Source of the DNA: PALSA-278 sp963760285
GTDB taxonomy: Bacteria > Acidobacteriota > Terriglobia > Acidiferrales > UBA7541
Assembly: GCA_963760285.1 (NCBI GenBank)
Contig: CAVXCI010000003.1
Span: forward strand, 744,001-808,000
DNA length: 64,000 nucleotides
Direction: 5' to 3'
Notes under the pieces: generated by a model
Database searches by the model: none
Seen by the model: only the letters and a program-made list of their open reading frames with translations
Told to the model about the DNA's origin: nothing
Shown: piece after piece, positions 43,470 to 53,979 of the stretch
Numbering within the stretch: the stretch's first letter is position 1
Layout of the letters: the number at the start of each line of letters is the position of its first letter
Position numbers and translations under genes: made by a program

Positions 43470-44978
43470 CTAGACCTTGGGGATTTGCGCGGTCGTCCAG
43501 CCGCCGCCGAGAGCCTTGACGAGCAAGACGCTGGCTTGCAGCCGGCGAGTAAGAATATCCGCGGCGGTGCGCTCATCGGAAAGCGCGGCGCTCTGCGCGA
43601 TAATCACTTGCAGATAATTTGTAAGGCCGCCGCGGTATAAGTTATTCGAAAGCGCCAGGGAATGTTGTGCGGCAGCGACGGCCCGGTCCTGCGTGGCGGC
43701 TTCCTGCTCGAGAATGCGCAGCGCCGCCAGATTGTCCTCCACGTCCTGAAAAGCGCCGAGGACCGACTGGCGGTAATTGGCGACGGACTGGTCATACGCG
43801 GCGCGCGCCTCTTCGGAAAGTCCGCGGCGGCGGCCGAAATCGAGCAGCGTCTCCCCGGCGCTGGCGCCGAGCGACCAAAATATGCTGGGGCCGTGAAATC
43901 AGCGTGGTGATGGCGGTGCTTTCCACTCCCGCTTCCGGCGAAAACATAATCAGCGGAAAATAAGCGGCGCGGGCGACGCCGACATTGGCGTTGGCTTCCT
44001 GCATGCGCCGTTCCGCCGCGGAGATGTCCGGCCTGCGTTCCAGCAGATCGGACGGAAGTCCAGGCGGGATGACGGGCGGAGGCGACTTGAGCGGCGAATC
44101 GGGAAGGCTGAACTCAGCCGGCGGCTTGCCGATAAGCACCGCGATGGCATGTTCGTACTGGGAGCGCTGCACCCCACGTCTTGCGCCTGCGCGCGGGTCG
44201 TTTCCAGCTGAGTTTGCGCCTGAGCCACATCCAGCGCGGACGCGATGCCGCCGTGGTAGCGGGATTGCGTGAGTTGCAACGCTTTACCATAAGCGTCCAC
44301 GGTGAAATTCAAAATCTGCTCCTGGGCGTCGAGTCCGCGCAACTGAAAATAATCAAGCGCCAGTTCGGCATGCAGGCTCAGGCTGACCGTGGCCAGATCG
44401 GCCGCAGTGGCCTGCGCTTCGGACCGGCTGGCCTCCACCGTGCGGCGTACGCGGCCCCAGACGTCGGCTTCATAAGAGGCGTCCACGGAAAGGACGGTGT
44501 CGGTGTAATGGCTGTTTTCACCGGACGAGGTAAGCGGGCGGTTGGACGAAAGCTGCGTGGGGGTGACCGACAACCCCCCGGAAATGGTGGGGAACAGACG
44601 CCGAGCGGGATAACACGGACGGCGGCGCGCGCCTGAATGAATTGATCCTGCGCAGCCTTCAGCGTCTGGTTGGAAACATTGATCTGAGCTTCCAGGGCGT
44701 TTAAGTCAGGTTGCTGATAGACCTCCCACCATGTTCCTTTGGACAGGGCGTCGCTGGGATCGCGGCTTCCAATTCGCCGCTTCCTTGTAGGCGGGAGGAG
44801 CTTCGGCCGCGCGGCGGACATAGGGAGGACCAACCGTGCATGCGCCAAGAAAAAGAAGGCCCAAGGAAGCGAACACCATTGCGACAGGGTATCGGCTCGC
44901 AAGTCCCGCGAAGCGTATTCTTGAGTCCGGCCGGCGCAAATCACTGCGATTTTTCCCTGCGAATCCCACCCTGCGCAT
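43470..44978 (-). pseudogene. TolC/OprM-like outer-membrane efflux lipoprotein with at least four frameshifts
   Basis: The start MRRVGFAGKNRSDLRRPD leads to a lipobox (LLFLGACTVGPPY). Homology then continues across frame changes near 44770, 44605, 44175 and 43905. Recognisable pieces are GTWWEVYQQPDLNALEAQI, YEADVWGRVRRTVEASRSEA, YFQLRGLDAQEQIL, LIGKPPAEFSLPDSP, LLERRPDISAAERRMQEANA and RGGLTNYLQVIIAQSAA. These are the standard blocks of NodT/OprM-type outer-membrane factors, about 500 residues after correction. It is the third gene of an RND efflux operon. The gene is either non-functional or affected by sequencing indels. Confidence 0.8.
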
Positions 44979-46195
44979 TTCCAGTTTGTGAAGCCCCGAG
45001 TTTCCGCCGGGGGTTGTGGAGCGACCTTAACTTCTTCGCCCGAAACAAGAGAATCGGGAGGATTGTTAATAATGTTCTCGTCGCCATTAAGCCCGGAAGC
45101 GACCTCGACAGTGTTGCCAAAATCCCGGGCGAGTGTGATGGACTTCAGCGCGACGTGATTGTTGCCATCCACTTCCGCAATCTGAAACCCTGGGCCTGGA
45201 AGATCAGCGTGGTGACGGGGAGGATGAAGGTGGGGCTGGTTTCCGGCAGCTTCAGATGGACCTGAGTGTACGCGCCGGGAAGAAGCTCGCCCTTTGGATT
45301 GTTCACATCCACTTCAACCAACAGGGTGCGTGAGGCCAAATCAATGGAGTTGGCCGTGCGCACGAGGACTCCTTTGAAGCGACGCCCGGGAAATTCAGCG
45401 AGCGTAAGACCGGCGGTGAGTCCAGGCGTGGCCGCTGGCGAATCCTGCCTGGGGTACATTCACAAAAACGCGCAGTCTGTTAATGGCGGCCATATGAAAT
45501 AGTTCCTGGGCCGCGCCGCCATTGCCGGAGTTGATGAGGTAGCCCACGTCGGTGTTGCGGGCGGTGATGACGCCATCGAAGGGCGCATAAACTTTCTCGA
45601 AAGACTGCAACTGAACGAGGCGCTCGACGTTGTGCCGGGCGGATTCGACCATGGCCTTTTTCGCCGCATAGTCGCTGGTGGCGTTGTCCACGTCCTGCTT
45701 GGACACGGATTCGGTGCTCTTCAGGTTCTGATATCGTTCCGCCGTAACCTGCGCCAGCTTCATATTGGCGACCGCCGTATCCAGGTCAGCGCGGGCCTGC
45801 TCCAGTTGCTGGTCAACCTCCGGCGTCTCAATGTCGGCAAGCAATTGCCCGGCCTTCACGTGCGCGCCGATATCGTGGTACCACTTCCTTAGATATCCAT
45901 CGGTCCTGGCATAGATGGGAGAATCCACGAAAGCCTGCATGGTGCCGGGAAGAACGATTTCCTGCATGGGCGCGCCAAGTTTGGGATGAATCACGGAGAC
46001 GGTGGGAATGGCGAGATTGTAGGACTCCTTTTTCAAGGCCGTCTTCGCTCTTTCGCGGGGCACAATTCCCGCCACGACCACACCGGCCATGATAATGACA
46101 ACCACGACAGCAATCAGCAGGCCGTGTTTCGGGCCGGCCGGCGGCGGATTTTGCTCCATCGGCGCTGGCGCGCCAGTCGCTGCTTGTTCAGTCAT
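44979..46195 (-). CDS. RND efflux periplasmic adaptor (HlyD/MexA-like), at least two frameshifts
   Basis: From ATG 46195 the protein has an N-terminal membrane anchor (HGLLIAVVVVIIMAGVVVAG) and then a biotinyl-lipoyl-like part (VDSPIYARTDGYLRKWYHDI, AGQLLADIETPEVDQQLEQA). A coiled coil, and YAPFDGVITARNTDVGYLI, follow. Frames change near 45445 (after FVNVPQ) and near 45175 (after LIFQAQGF); the last visible part is GEEVKVAPQPPAETR. The exact stop is unclear because no in-frame stop precedes the next gene. It lies 29 bp after the RND permease gene. Confidence 0.8.
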
Positions 46196-46224
46196 TCGAT
46201 CCTCTCTCCTGATTCGGCGGGCGA

Positions 46225-49200
46225 TCATGGACGGTTATTCTCCAGTTCCGGTCTGGCCGATTCGGTTTTCTTGCTGGCCTCGCCGCCATGGACAATACTG
46301 ATGAATACAGGCACAAAAAAAAGAGTGGCGGCGGTGGCAAATAATAGACCGCCGATTACCGCGCGGCCAAGCGGAGCGTTCTGTTCGCCGCCTTCTCCCA
46401 GGCCGAGTGACATGGGAAACATCCCGATGATCATGGCCAGAGCGGTCATCAGCACGGGACGGAAGCGCGTAAAGCCGGAAGACAATGCCGCCTCGGCCGC
46501 GTTCTTGCCCTCTTCCATCTTCTCCTTGGCGAAGCTGACCACCAGGATGCTATTGGCGGTGGCCACGCCCATGCACATGATGGTTCCCGTGAGGGCCGGG
46601 AACGCTAATCGTGGTGCCGGTGATGAACAAGAACCAGACGATTCCCGCCAGGGCTGCGGGAAGAGCCATCAGGATAATGAACGGGTCCAGCCAGGATTGA
46701 AAATTTACAACAATCAGCAGATAGACAAGAACAATGGAGAAAAACAGCCCTCCCAATAGGCCGTTGAATGACGACCGCATGGTCAAAATCTGGCCGCGCA
46801 CGATGATCTGCGAACCGCGGGGCAAACTCGATTTGCTCTGCTTCAGGATGGGATCGATTTCCCGCGCCACTCCGCCGAGATCACGGCCTTGAACGGAGCC
46901 ATAAATGTCGATCACCGGTTGCACGTCATAGTGAGAAACGACAGCCATTTCCGAGCTGCGGCTGATGGTCGCAACACTGCCCAGAATGGCGGGAGGCGAA
47001 GACATGCTCGCGCCGGTGGCGGGGACATCAATGGCAATAGGCGACCGCGGGCTTGCGCTAGCAAGGGGAACATTGATGGCAATGGCGGGGGAAGTACTCG
47101 GCGGAGTTCCGCCGGCCAGGGGAATATTGTCGAGGTCCTGAAATGACTGGATGCGATATTGAGGCGTTTGCGTGGCAATCTGGTAACTCACCCCGGTTTT
47201 AGGGTCCAGCCAAAACGTGGGCGACGTTTGAAAGCTTCCGCTAAGCGAAACCAGGATGTTATTGGCCACCTGGAGTTGTGTATATCCGATTTGGCTGGCC
47301 TTGGTGCGGTCCACGTCAAGGGTCAGCTTGGGATAATTGAAAGTCTGCTGGATTCTTAGATCGGCCGTGCCGGGAATGAACTTCAAGCGGTTGAGAAGCT
47401 GGCTGGCAAAAGCGCGGTCACCGGCCAGATTGGGACCGACGACCTGGATATCAATGGGCGCGGGTAACCCAAAATTTAGAATTTGACTGACCATGTCCAC
47501 GGGGAGTTCAAAAAAAGTGACGCCCGGGAAATCGCGGCCCAACACAGGGCGCAAGTTGCGGACAATTTGCTCCGTGTGGTGGTGATTTCCCTTCAAAGCC
47601 ACATCAATGTCGGCGTCGGCGGGGCCGGTGGGGGCTGAATTACTGTAGGAAAGATTGATGGAGCTGTAGGGCAGGCCGATATTGTCAATGATTGTGTCCA
47701 GCTCCTCCGGCGGAATGTGGCGGCGGATATCCTGTTCGACGCGGTCACAGATGGCGGCGGTATCCTCGATGCGCGTGCCCGTGGGAGCGCGCATGTGCAG
47801 CTTGAATTCGCCGCTATCCACGGCGGGGAAGAAATCCTGCCCCAGCCAGGGCAAAAGGAGAAACGAGAGCGCGCAAACCGCAAAAAAGCCGATGACGAAA
47901 ATCTTGCGGTGGCGGATGCAGCTGCCAAGCAAACCGCGATAGCCGTCCCTCATTTTTTCGAAGCCGTGCTCGAACTTCAGCTGCATGCGCACGAAGGGAT
48001 TGCGGGATTTCTCGGCCTCGGCGCGGGCTTCGTCTTCCGTCTGGGCCTTGAGGAGATAGCGGGCCATGGTGGGACCAGCGTCCGGGACAGCAGGTAGGAA
48101 GCCATCATGGCGAAGACCACCGCTTCGGCGAGAGGCACGAACAGATAACGCGCGACGCCCGCGAGGAAGAACATGGGAACGAAAACGATGCAAATGGCCA
48201 GCGTGGACACAAAAGCGGGGACGGCAATCTGCTGCGCGCCGTCCAGAATAGCCTGCAGGATTTCCTTGCCCTGGCTCAGTTGCCGGTTGATATTTTCGAT
48301 TTCCACGGTGGCGTCGTCCACCAGGATTCCCACGGCGAGCGCCAAGCCGCCCAGGGTCATGATGTTGATGGTTTCACCCAGCGCGCTCAGGACGATGATG
48401 GAGGTCAGGATCGAAAGGGGAATGGAAACGGCGATAATCAGCGTGCTGCGCCAACTCCCCAGGAACACGAGGATCATGAACGCCGTAAGGCACGCGGCAA
48501 TCAGGGCCTCGCGAACCACGCCGCCTATGGCCGCGCGCACGAAGATGGACTGATCCGAAAATGGACGAATCTGCAACTGAGGCGGGAGGGTGGTCTGGAT
48601 CTGGGGCAGCTTTTTCTTGATGTTGGAAATGATGTCGAGAGTGGAAACATTTCCAGATTTGAGAATCGTCATGAGGGTGGAGCGCTGGCCATTTACGCGC
48701 ACGATATTGGTTTGGGGCGGATATCCGTCGCGTACGTAGCCGACGTCGTGGATGTAGATGGTCGAGCCGTTCACCGTTTTGATGGGGAGATCGTTTAGCT
48801 CCGGAATTTTCTGCGGAGCGGCATTCAAGGCCACTTCATATTCATACGTGCCGATTTTGGCGGTGCCGGCGGGAATGATCAGGTTTTGATCGGTGATAGC
48901 GTTGACTACGTCCGTGGGGGACAGCCCCTTCGCTTGTAGCAACTCGGTATTCAAGTCCACCTGCACTTCGCGCTGCTTTCCGCCGTAGGGATAGGGAATG
49001 GCGACGCCGGGCACGGTCACCAGTTGCGTGCGGAGAAAATTGATGCCGATGTCGCCGAGTTGCTGCTCGGAGAGCCCCTGGCCTGAGAGCCCGAGCTGGA
49101 GAATGGGCACGCTGGACGCATTGTATTGAATCACCAGGGGAGGCAAAGTGCCCGGAGGCATGGAACGAATAGCTGTTTGGGAAATGGCCGTCACCTGGGC

Positions 49201-49519
49201 GACCGCACTGCCGAATCTGCACGCCGGGTTGAAAAAATATTTTCACCACGCCAATGCCATTGAGGGATTGCGATTCGATGTGCTCGATATCGTTGACCGT
49301 GGTGGTGAGGGAGCGTTCGAAGCCGTAAACGATGCGGCCGGAAATCTGCTCGGCGTCCATGCCGGTGTAATTCCACAGGACGCTGACGACCGGAATGTTG
49401 ATATTCGGAAAGATGTCCGTGGGGGTGCGAAGAATGGCAACCGGGCCGATAATCAGCAGCAGAATGGCGGCCACGACAAAGGTATATGGCCGGCGTAAGG
49501 CAAGACGAACTATCCACAT
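46225..49519 (-). CDS. RND-family efflux permease (AcrB/HAE1 type), three apparent frameshifts
   Basis: The protein opens MWIVRLALRRPYTFVVAAIL and DIFPNINIPVVSVLWNY, a textbook HAE1 start. Further blocks are EQISGRIVYGFERSLTTT, LGGLALAVGILVDDATVEIE (helix IV Asp pair region), FPAVDSGEFKLHMRAPTGTR and, near the end, VLMTALAMIIGMFPMSLGLG. Frame changes lie near 49200, 48070 and 46590; otherwise the length (about 1098 residues) is normal. The pump uses proton motive force to expel drugs or other small molecules with its adaptor and outer-membrane partner downstream. Confidence 0.87.
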
Positions 49520-50072
49520 CGGTGATTTTTATCCATTCCAGGAAATCCGGCGACGCGGGCGTGCCGATGCTTCCTATTGCCGCCGACTCAATCGCGCATA
49601 ACAATCGCAAAGATCGGGAGCGAAATACCACGGCATATGCGCGGCTTTCTTACTCCCACAGTTGGACGCACTCCGGCCCCGCGAGGATTCGCTCAAGTTC
49701 TTGCCATGGGCCATATCGAATACGGGGCTGGACGCGGTTGTAGCCGAGGGACTGGAACCGGAGAAACGCGCGTGCGTGGGACACCAGGCCCTCATGCACG
49801 CTCCTGGGGGAGCCGGGCTTCGCCCGATCCACCACAGCGCGGAGGCGAAACCTGCCGAATTCGCGCGACGGAATGCGGGTTAACCCTGCATCACTATCGC
49901 ATTGATTCCGGAGGCCGGCGGGATCATGGCGGGCCACAACATCATGCCATTCCGTTCGGTCTTAAAAACAGAAGTGCTTGTTGTCCGGCGCGACGTTGGG
50001 GCGCAAGAACGGCCTTAACTGGATTCACCGGCCAGCCCCCAAAAACCCGGCATTCCCATTTAGTTTCGCGCG
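49520..50072. other. Spacer between the efflux operon and the CEMIP-like gene
   Basis: These 553 bp contain several overlapping short frames on both strands, none with a convincing protein. The promoter of the efflux operon should be within the first 150 bp next to 49519. I cannot identify relics with confidence. Confidence 0.45.
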
Positions 50073-53000
50073 CTATTTTTGCGGCTGCGCCAGTTTCCAG
50101 TTCTGCTGGTCGCAGAATTTTCCCACGGGCGGGGTGGGATCGTAACATGCGCCGGCCACACTCTCTTCAGCAGGCATGAATTTTACATTCCAATTCTCGG
50201 ACTTCGGATAGCATTTCGGCGCCGGCGGAAGACCATTTTTAGGGCCGGTTCTGAAACCCGTCGTCAACTTCACCGAGAACCCCCAGCAGCCGTTTTCGGG
50301 GCAATCTATATCGTTGCCGGCCCAGCGGGAACACGCGTGCTGGCACTCGGCGTAGATGCCATTCTTTTCATCAAGCGAACATCCGCAGTTCTCGTCAGAG
50401 TCCAGCTTGCAAAAGCTCTTCGGCTGGCAGTCATCCGACTTGGCGGCCTCGTAGTCCATGGCGAATGATGGCATGGTCATTCTCATGGTGACCCTGAGAA
50501 CGCCGGTCGAGGCGTCATAACTCTTGTTCCAGTAACCATCGGGCCAGCTCGTGGGAGTGAAGACCGGTTCTTCTGTGGCCGGGTTCACTCGGACTGCGGA
50601 AAGATCCCGGTCAACATCAAATCCCGGTCCAACGTACATCTCATACTGCTGCTTCGTCGCAGACCGATCTCCGATCTGGGGCTTGGCGAAGAGCAAGAAG
50701 GTGTAATAGGTCTGATTGTTCTGGAATACATTGACGCTGGTTATGCCAGGGGTTTTCACCTGCTTTTCGAGGCTCACGGTCGTGTCTATGTAATAGGATG
50801 CGTTGTTCACTGTCAGCGTGCTTCGTTGCGCGGTATCCTGGCCGGCCATCCGTATGGCGGGCATCTTGCCATTCTTGCTTTCGTCGGGATTTACGAGGAG
50901 CCGGTATAGAGGGACGCCGTAGCAGAAAGGCGCGGTACAAGTGCGATTCCAGACCTTTGGCCCGCACGATAAGCCGCAGGCCGGATATTCAACTGTAGTG
51001 ACGTAATCATAGGGACTGGTTTTGGCGGTTCCCGGTGGCGTGAACTCGGGCACATCCGAGGCACATTCAATCTGCTCAACGGGCGCATTGAAAAATGGAT
51101 CTTCATTCACGGAGATGGTGCGAATCTGGCCGGTTAGCGAACCGTCGTCGTCATCGAGTTCAGTCTGGCGGTCAACGTCCGTAAAGTTGCTGAATATGGC
51201 ATCGTTCCAGTTGCAATACCGTTCTGCCGCCTCATCTCTGTTGAGCTTGTAAGTCCCTTCCTCGAATAGAGGCTCAATCACGAAATGCCGGATGGGGACA
51301 TCATCGAAAAAGAGGTTTGTGGAATGAAAGGCCGGCGGATAGTAGAAACCATTGGGCTGTTTCCAGCCGATGGCGGCATTGGGCAAATAACAAGGTGATT
51401 GTCCTTCCTGGGGGCGCCTTTGCGTGACGCCGAGAACCGGTCCATACATCCAGTTCGTTTTTTCACATGTTCCGCCATCGGGATTGGGCATGCAACCCTT
51501 CAGGTCCGTCGCGACGATGTGAACGTAAGCGTTGGAATCCTGGTATGAAGGTCCGTCATAAATATTGAAGAACCGCTGGTTCACGCCAAAACTGCCAAGC
51601 AGCATGATCAGACCAAGATCACGATCCAGGCAATACGTTCCCGCCACCGCTCCATCTGTTTTCTTCTCGCAGCGCAGTGGTGTGTCCGGGTTGAATGGAC
51701 CGGCGTTGGAGGCGTAGTAATCATCCGCAGGATCCTGCGTGTTGCCAACGAAAACATTGTGATAAGCCAAAGCCCAATGCCCGGGTATCACATCTGAGGC
51801 TGTGTAGCCGCCACCGGTGATGAAAGAAAGTCCGCCGTTTTGTATGTCCGTGATGGCGCTGTTGGTGAACAAATACCATTGCGGCCGCAGCCAGATGGCC
51901 CCAAAATTTGTTTCCGCCCAGTTGTAGGAGGTCGTGTAGTGGTCCAGCACCGTGACCGCGCAGTTCTCTTCGTTCTGATAAGCGCACCGGGAAACCTGGC
52001 AAGCTGCGTCTGGGCACAAAGTGGCCAGGCGAGATCCGCCGCCAACCACCTTCGGATAGTAGGCGTCCGCTTGGGGCGAACCAATGTCGGGCGCAAGGTC
52101 ATTGGTCACCGGTTCGAGGCGCTTGAATTTGAGGTCCGGATTCTCGTTGATAATCGGTGAGCACTTAACGGTGTCGGCGATGGTGTTAAAGGAATTCATC
52201 GCCGTATTGCAATAATTGCCCACGAATTTGTACAAAGGCGTGCTGCCAGCGAGGTCTAAATTCCTCTGCTCCGCCGCATAATATTCCCACTTTTCCATGC
52301 GGGACATTCCACTGTTGTAACCGGGAAGGAGCCAGTAGCACGCGCCACAGGTGTCCGCGCCGGAGGCCATGTTGTATTCAAAATCGTTCCAGCCGTTCAT
52401 GATCCAGAAAACGGTGGGGTGATCCACGTCGCTGTGAAAGGGAACCGCCTCCTGCGGGTAATTGTAGGGCGGATATTTTGCCGCCAGAATTCCGGGGACA
52501 CTGCGGGGATTGACCATGTTGTTTTGCACCGCCGCGCGGACAGTAATGCCGATATTGGAGTACAGCTTGTTGTCCGTCTCCGTGCCGTCTTCCAGATAAT
52601 ATCCGTGGCCGATGGAGAGGTAGCCGACGTTGCGCTCCAGCAAAACGTTCTGCGTGGCGTGCAACACGTACCAGCGCGTCATGGAGTCATCAACGGAGCA
52701 ATCCGCAATAGTCGTACCTGCGGGGGTCTTGCGGGCCATGTGGAAATGGACGGGATAGTGCATGATCTTTCCGCCCTGGCCCATCTGGTAGAACTCTACG
52801 CCGTGAATGTCAATTTGTTTGAACCCTTGCCGGAAAACCGTGTGTCCGCCGAAGAAACCCGTCGCGTCAAGAGGAGCGTCGGGAGCGTTGCCAGCGGAAA
52901 CGATCTGAATGCTCCTGGTCAGGAGGGCAACCGCCGCGCGAGTTTCCACCGACTTCGGGGTATCGGGAGGCTGATTGGGATCGGGTTCAGGTCCCACGCC

Positions 53001-53927
53001 CGCGGGCAAATCGCTGAGGTCGTAGCGTTTTCCGTTGTGCGGGAAATTAATCGTATCCGAGAGCGTAACTACAGAGGTGTCACCTTCATTATCCACCGAG
53101 TCCACTGTCACCACTTCCGAGTGGCGGGCGATATAATCCGTGGTGGTCACCACAATCCGGTCGCCGTGCTGCCAGTTCACAATCCGATCCAGCTTAAGCG
53201 TCTGGGCATCCTTATCCACGGACTCTATCAACCGGGCCCAGCTTTCTCCGGAATCGTAGGGCTTCAGATCCCCGCCCTCGGGATAACTGGCGCCGTCCTG
53301 GCCGTAGAGAAGGAGAGAACCGCCGTAGCCCACGCCCAGCACTTTGTAGCCAAAATAGGCGTTGGGATCGCCATCGTCAAAATCCAGCGGCTTGTAATCA
53401 TAAAAATAGTCAAACACGCCGCCGGGCAGGTTTACCTTTTCTGAGCCATTTGTCCCCCAGATTGTGCCGGGCACGCCGCAATGGACGTCGTATTGGCAGG
53501 GGATTCCCTTTCCGTGAATACCCTGGTTCTCTCCGTAAAGGTGAATAACCAATTTTCCGTTTTTCCCGATGGGATTCTTGGTAGTGCCGGCCTCGAGAGT
53601 TCCGTCGCGCTCGACGAGGATGGATTCCGCGGTCAGATCAATGTTTTCGTCGAGAAATATGAGCATTCCTCCACCGTAAATATTTATGTTGTGATAGCTG
53701 TAGGACCCCGCGCCCACCTTGCACAGCCCGGTGATTTTTATGTCGTCACCGTCTCCGGGGGGCAGCCTCATTCCTCCCATGCATATGCCGGGGGGGGGTG
53801 GCGCCGCCGTGGCTGGCTCGCTGGTGCCTGCGCAGGCCGGCCCGGCCGATAACATTAAAATCGCAGCGGCCGCGAACAGCAGAATTAAAGTGCAAAGGCG
53901 AAGGGAGTGCATCAATGAGTGGCGCAT
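50073..53927 (-). CDS. Large exported G8-domain protein related to CEMIP/TMEM2
   Basis: From ATG 53927 (GAGGAA nearby) the protein is 1284 residues, with a signal sequence (LCTLILLFAAAAILMLSAG). Residues about 50-150 match a G8 domain (IKITGLCKVGAGSYSYHNIN, ESILVERDGTLEAGT, GKLVIHLYG). A parallel beta-helix follows with the CEMIP/TMEM2/fibrocystin-L hallmarks IMHYPVHFHMARKTPAG, DSMTRWYVLHATQNVLLERN and VGYLSIGHGYYLEDGTE. In animals, CEMIP and TMEM2 degrade hyaluronan. The C-terminal 400 residues contain many cysteines, unusual for this organism and suggesting disulfides. A C9 tract just after the signal peptide encodes four prolines. Substrate is unknown; a polysaccharide is likely. Confidence 0.8.
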   Translation of the reverse strand: MRHSLMHSLRLCTLILLFAAAAILMLSAGPACAGTSEPATAAPPPPGICMGGMRLPPGDGDDIKITGLCKVGAGSYSYHNINIYGGGMLIFLDENIDLTAESILVERDGTLEAGTTKNPIGKNGKLVIHLYGENQGIHGKGIPCQYDVHCGVPGTIWGTNGSEKVNLPGGVFDYFYDYKPLDFDDGDPNAYFGYKVLGVGYGGSLLLYGQDGASYPEGGDLKPYDSGESWARLIESVDKDAQTLKLDRIVNWQHGDRIVVTTTDYIARHSEVVTVDSVDNEGDTSVVTLSDTINFPHNGKRYDLSDLPAGVGPEPDPNQPPDTPKSVETRAAVALLTRSIQIVSAGNAPDAPLDATGFFGGHTVFRQGFKQIDIHGVEFYQMGQGGKIMHYPVHFHMARKTPAGTTIADCSVDDSMTRWYVLHATQNVLLERNVGYLSIGHGYYLEDGTETDNKLYSNIGITVRAAVQNNMVNPRSVPGILAAKYPPYNYPQEAVPFHSDVDHPTVFWIMNGWNDFEYNMASGADTCGACYWLLPGYNSGMSRMEKWEYYAAEQRNLDLAGSTPLYKFVGNYCNTAMNSFNTIADTVKCSPIINENPDLKFKRLEPVTNDLAPDIGSPQADAYYPKVVGGGSRLATLCPDAACQVSRCAYQNEENCAVTVLDHYTTSYNWAETNFGAIWLRPQWYLFTNSAITDIQNGGLSFITGGGYTASDVIPGHWALAYHNVFVGNTQDPADDYYASNAGPFNPDTPLRCEKKTDGAVAGTYCLDRDLGLIMLLGSFGVNQRFFNIYDGPSYQDSNAYVHIVATDLKGCMPNPDGGTCEKTNWMYGPVLGVTQRRPQEGQSPCYLPNAAIGWKQPNGFYYPPAFHSTNLFFDDVPIRHFVIEPLFEEGTYKLNRDEAAERYCNWNDAIFSNFTDVDRQTELDDDDGSLTGQIRTISVNEDPFFNAPVEQIECASDVPEFTPPGTAKTSPYDYVTTVEYPACGLSCGPKVWNRTCTAPFCYGVPLYRLLVNPDESKNGKMPAIRMAGQDTAQRSTLTVNNASYYIDTTVSLEKQVKTPGITSVNVFQNNQTYYTFLLFAKPQIGDRSATKQQYEMYVGPGFDVDRDLSAVRVNPATEEPVFTPTSWPDGYWNKSYDASTGVLRVTMRMTMPSFAMDYEAAKSDDCQPKSFCKLDSDENCGCSLDEKNGIYAECQHACSRWAGNDIDCPENGCWGFSVKLTTGFRTGPKNGLPPAPKCYPKSENWNVKFMPAEESVAGACYDPTPPVGKFCDQQNWKLAQPQK
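53790..53798. repeat. Homopolymeric C9 tract (G9 on the plus strand) near the start of the CEMIP-like gene
   Basis: Nine consecutive C on the coding strand encode most of a PPPP stretch directly after the signal peptide, about 43 codons from the ATG. The gene is in frame here. Together with the G9 tract at 23463 it suggests slippage-prone switches, or simply two chance homopolymers. Confidence 0.6.
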
Positions 53928-53979
53928 GGTTTCCTCGCAATCATTCTTCCAGCGGATTCTTCCGACACTGCAATTGAAA

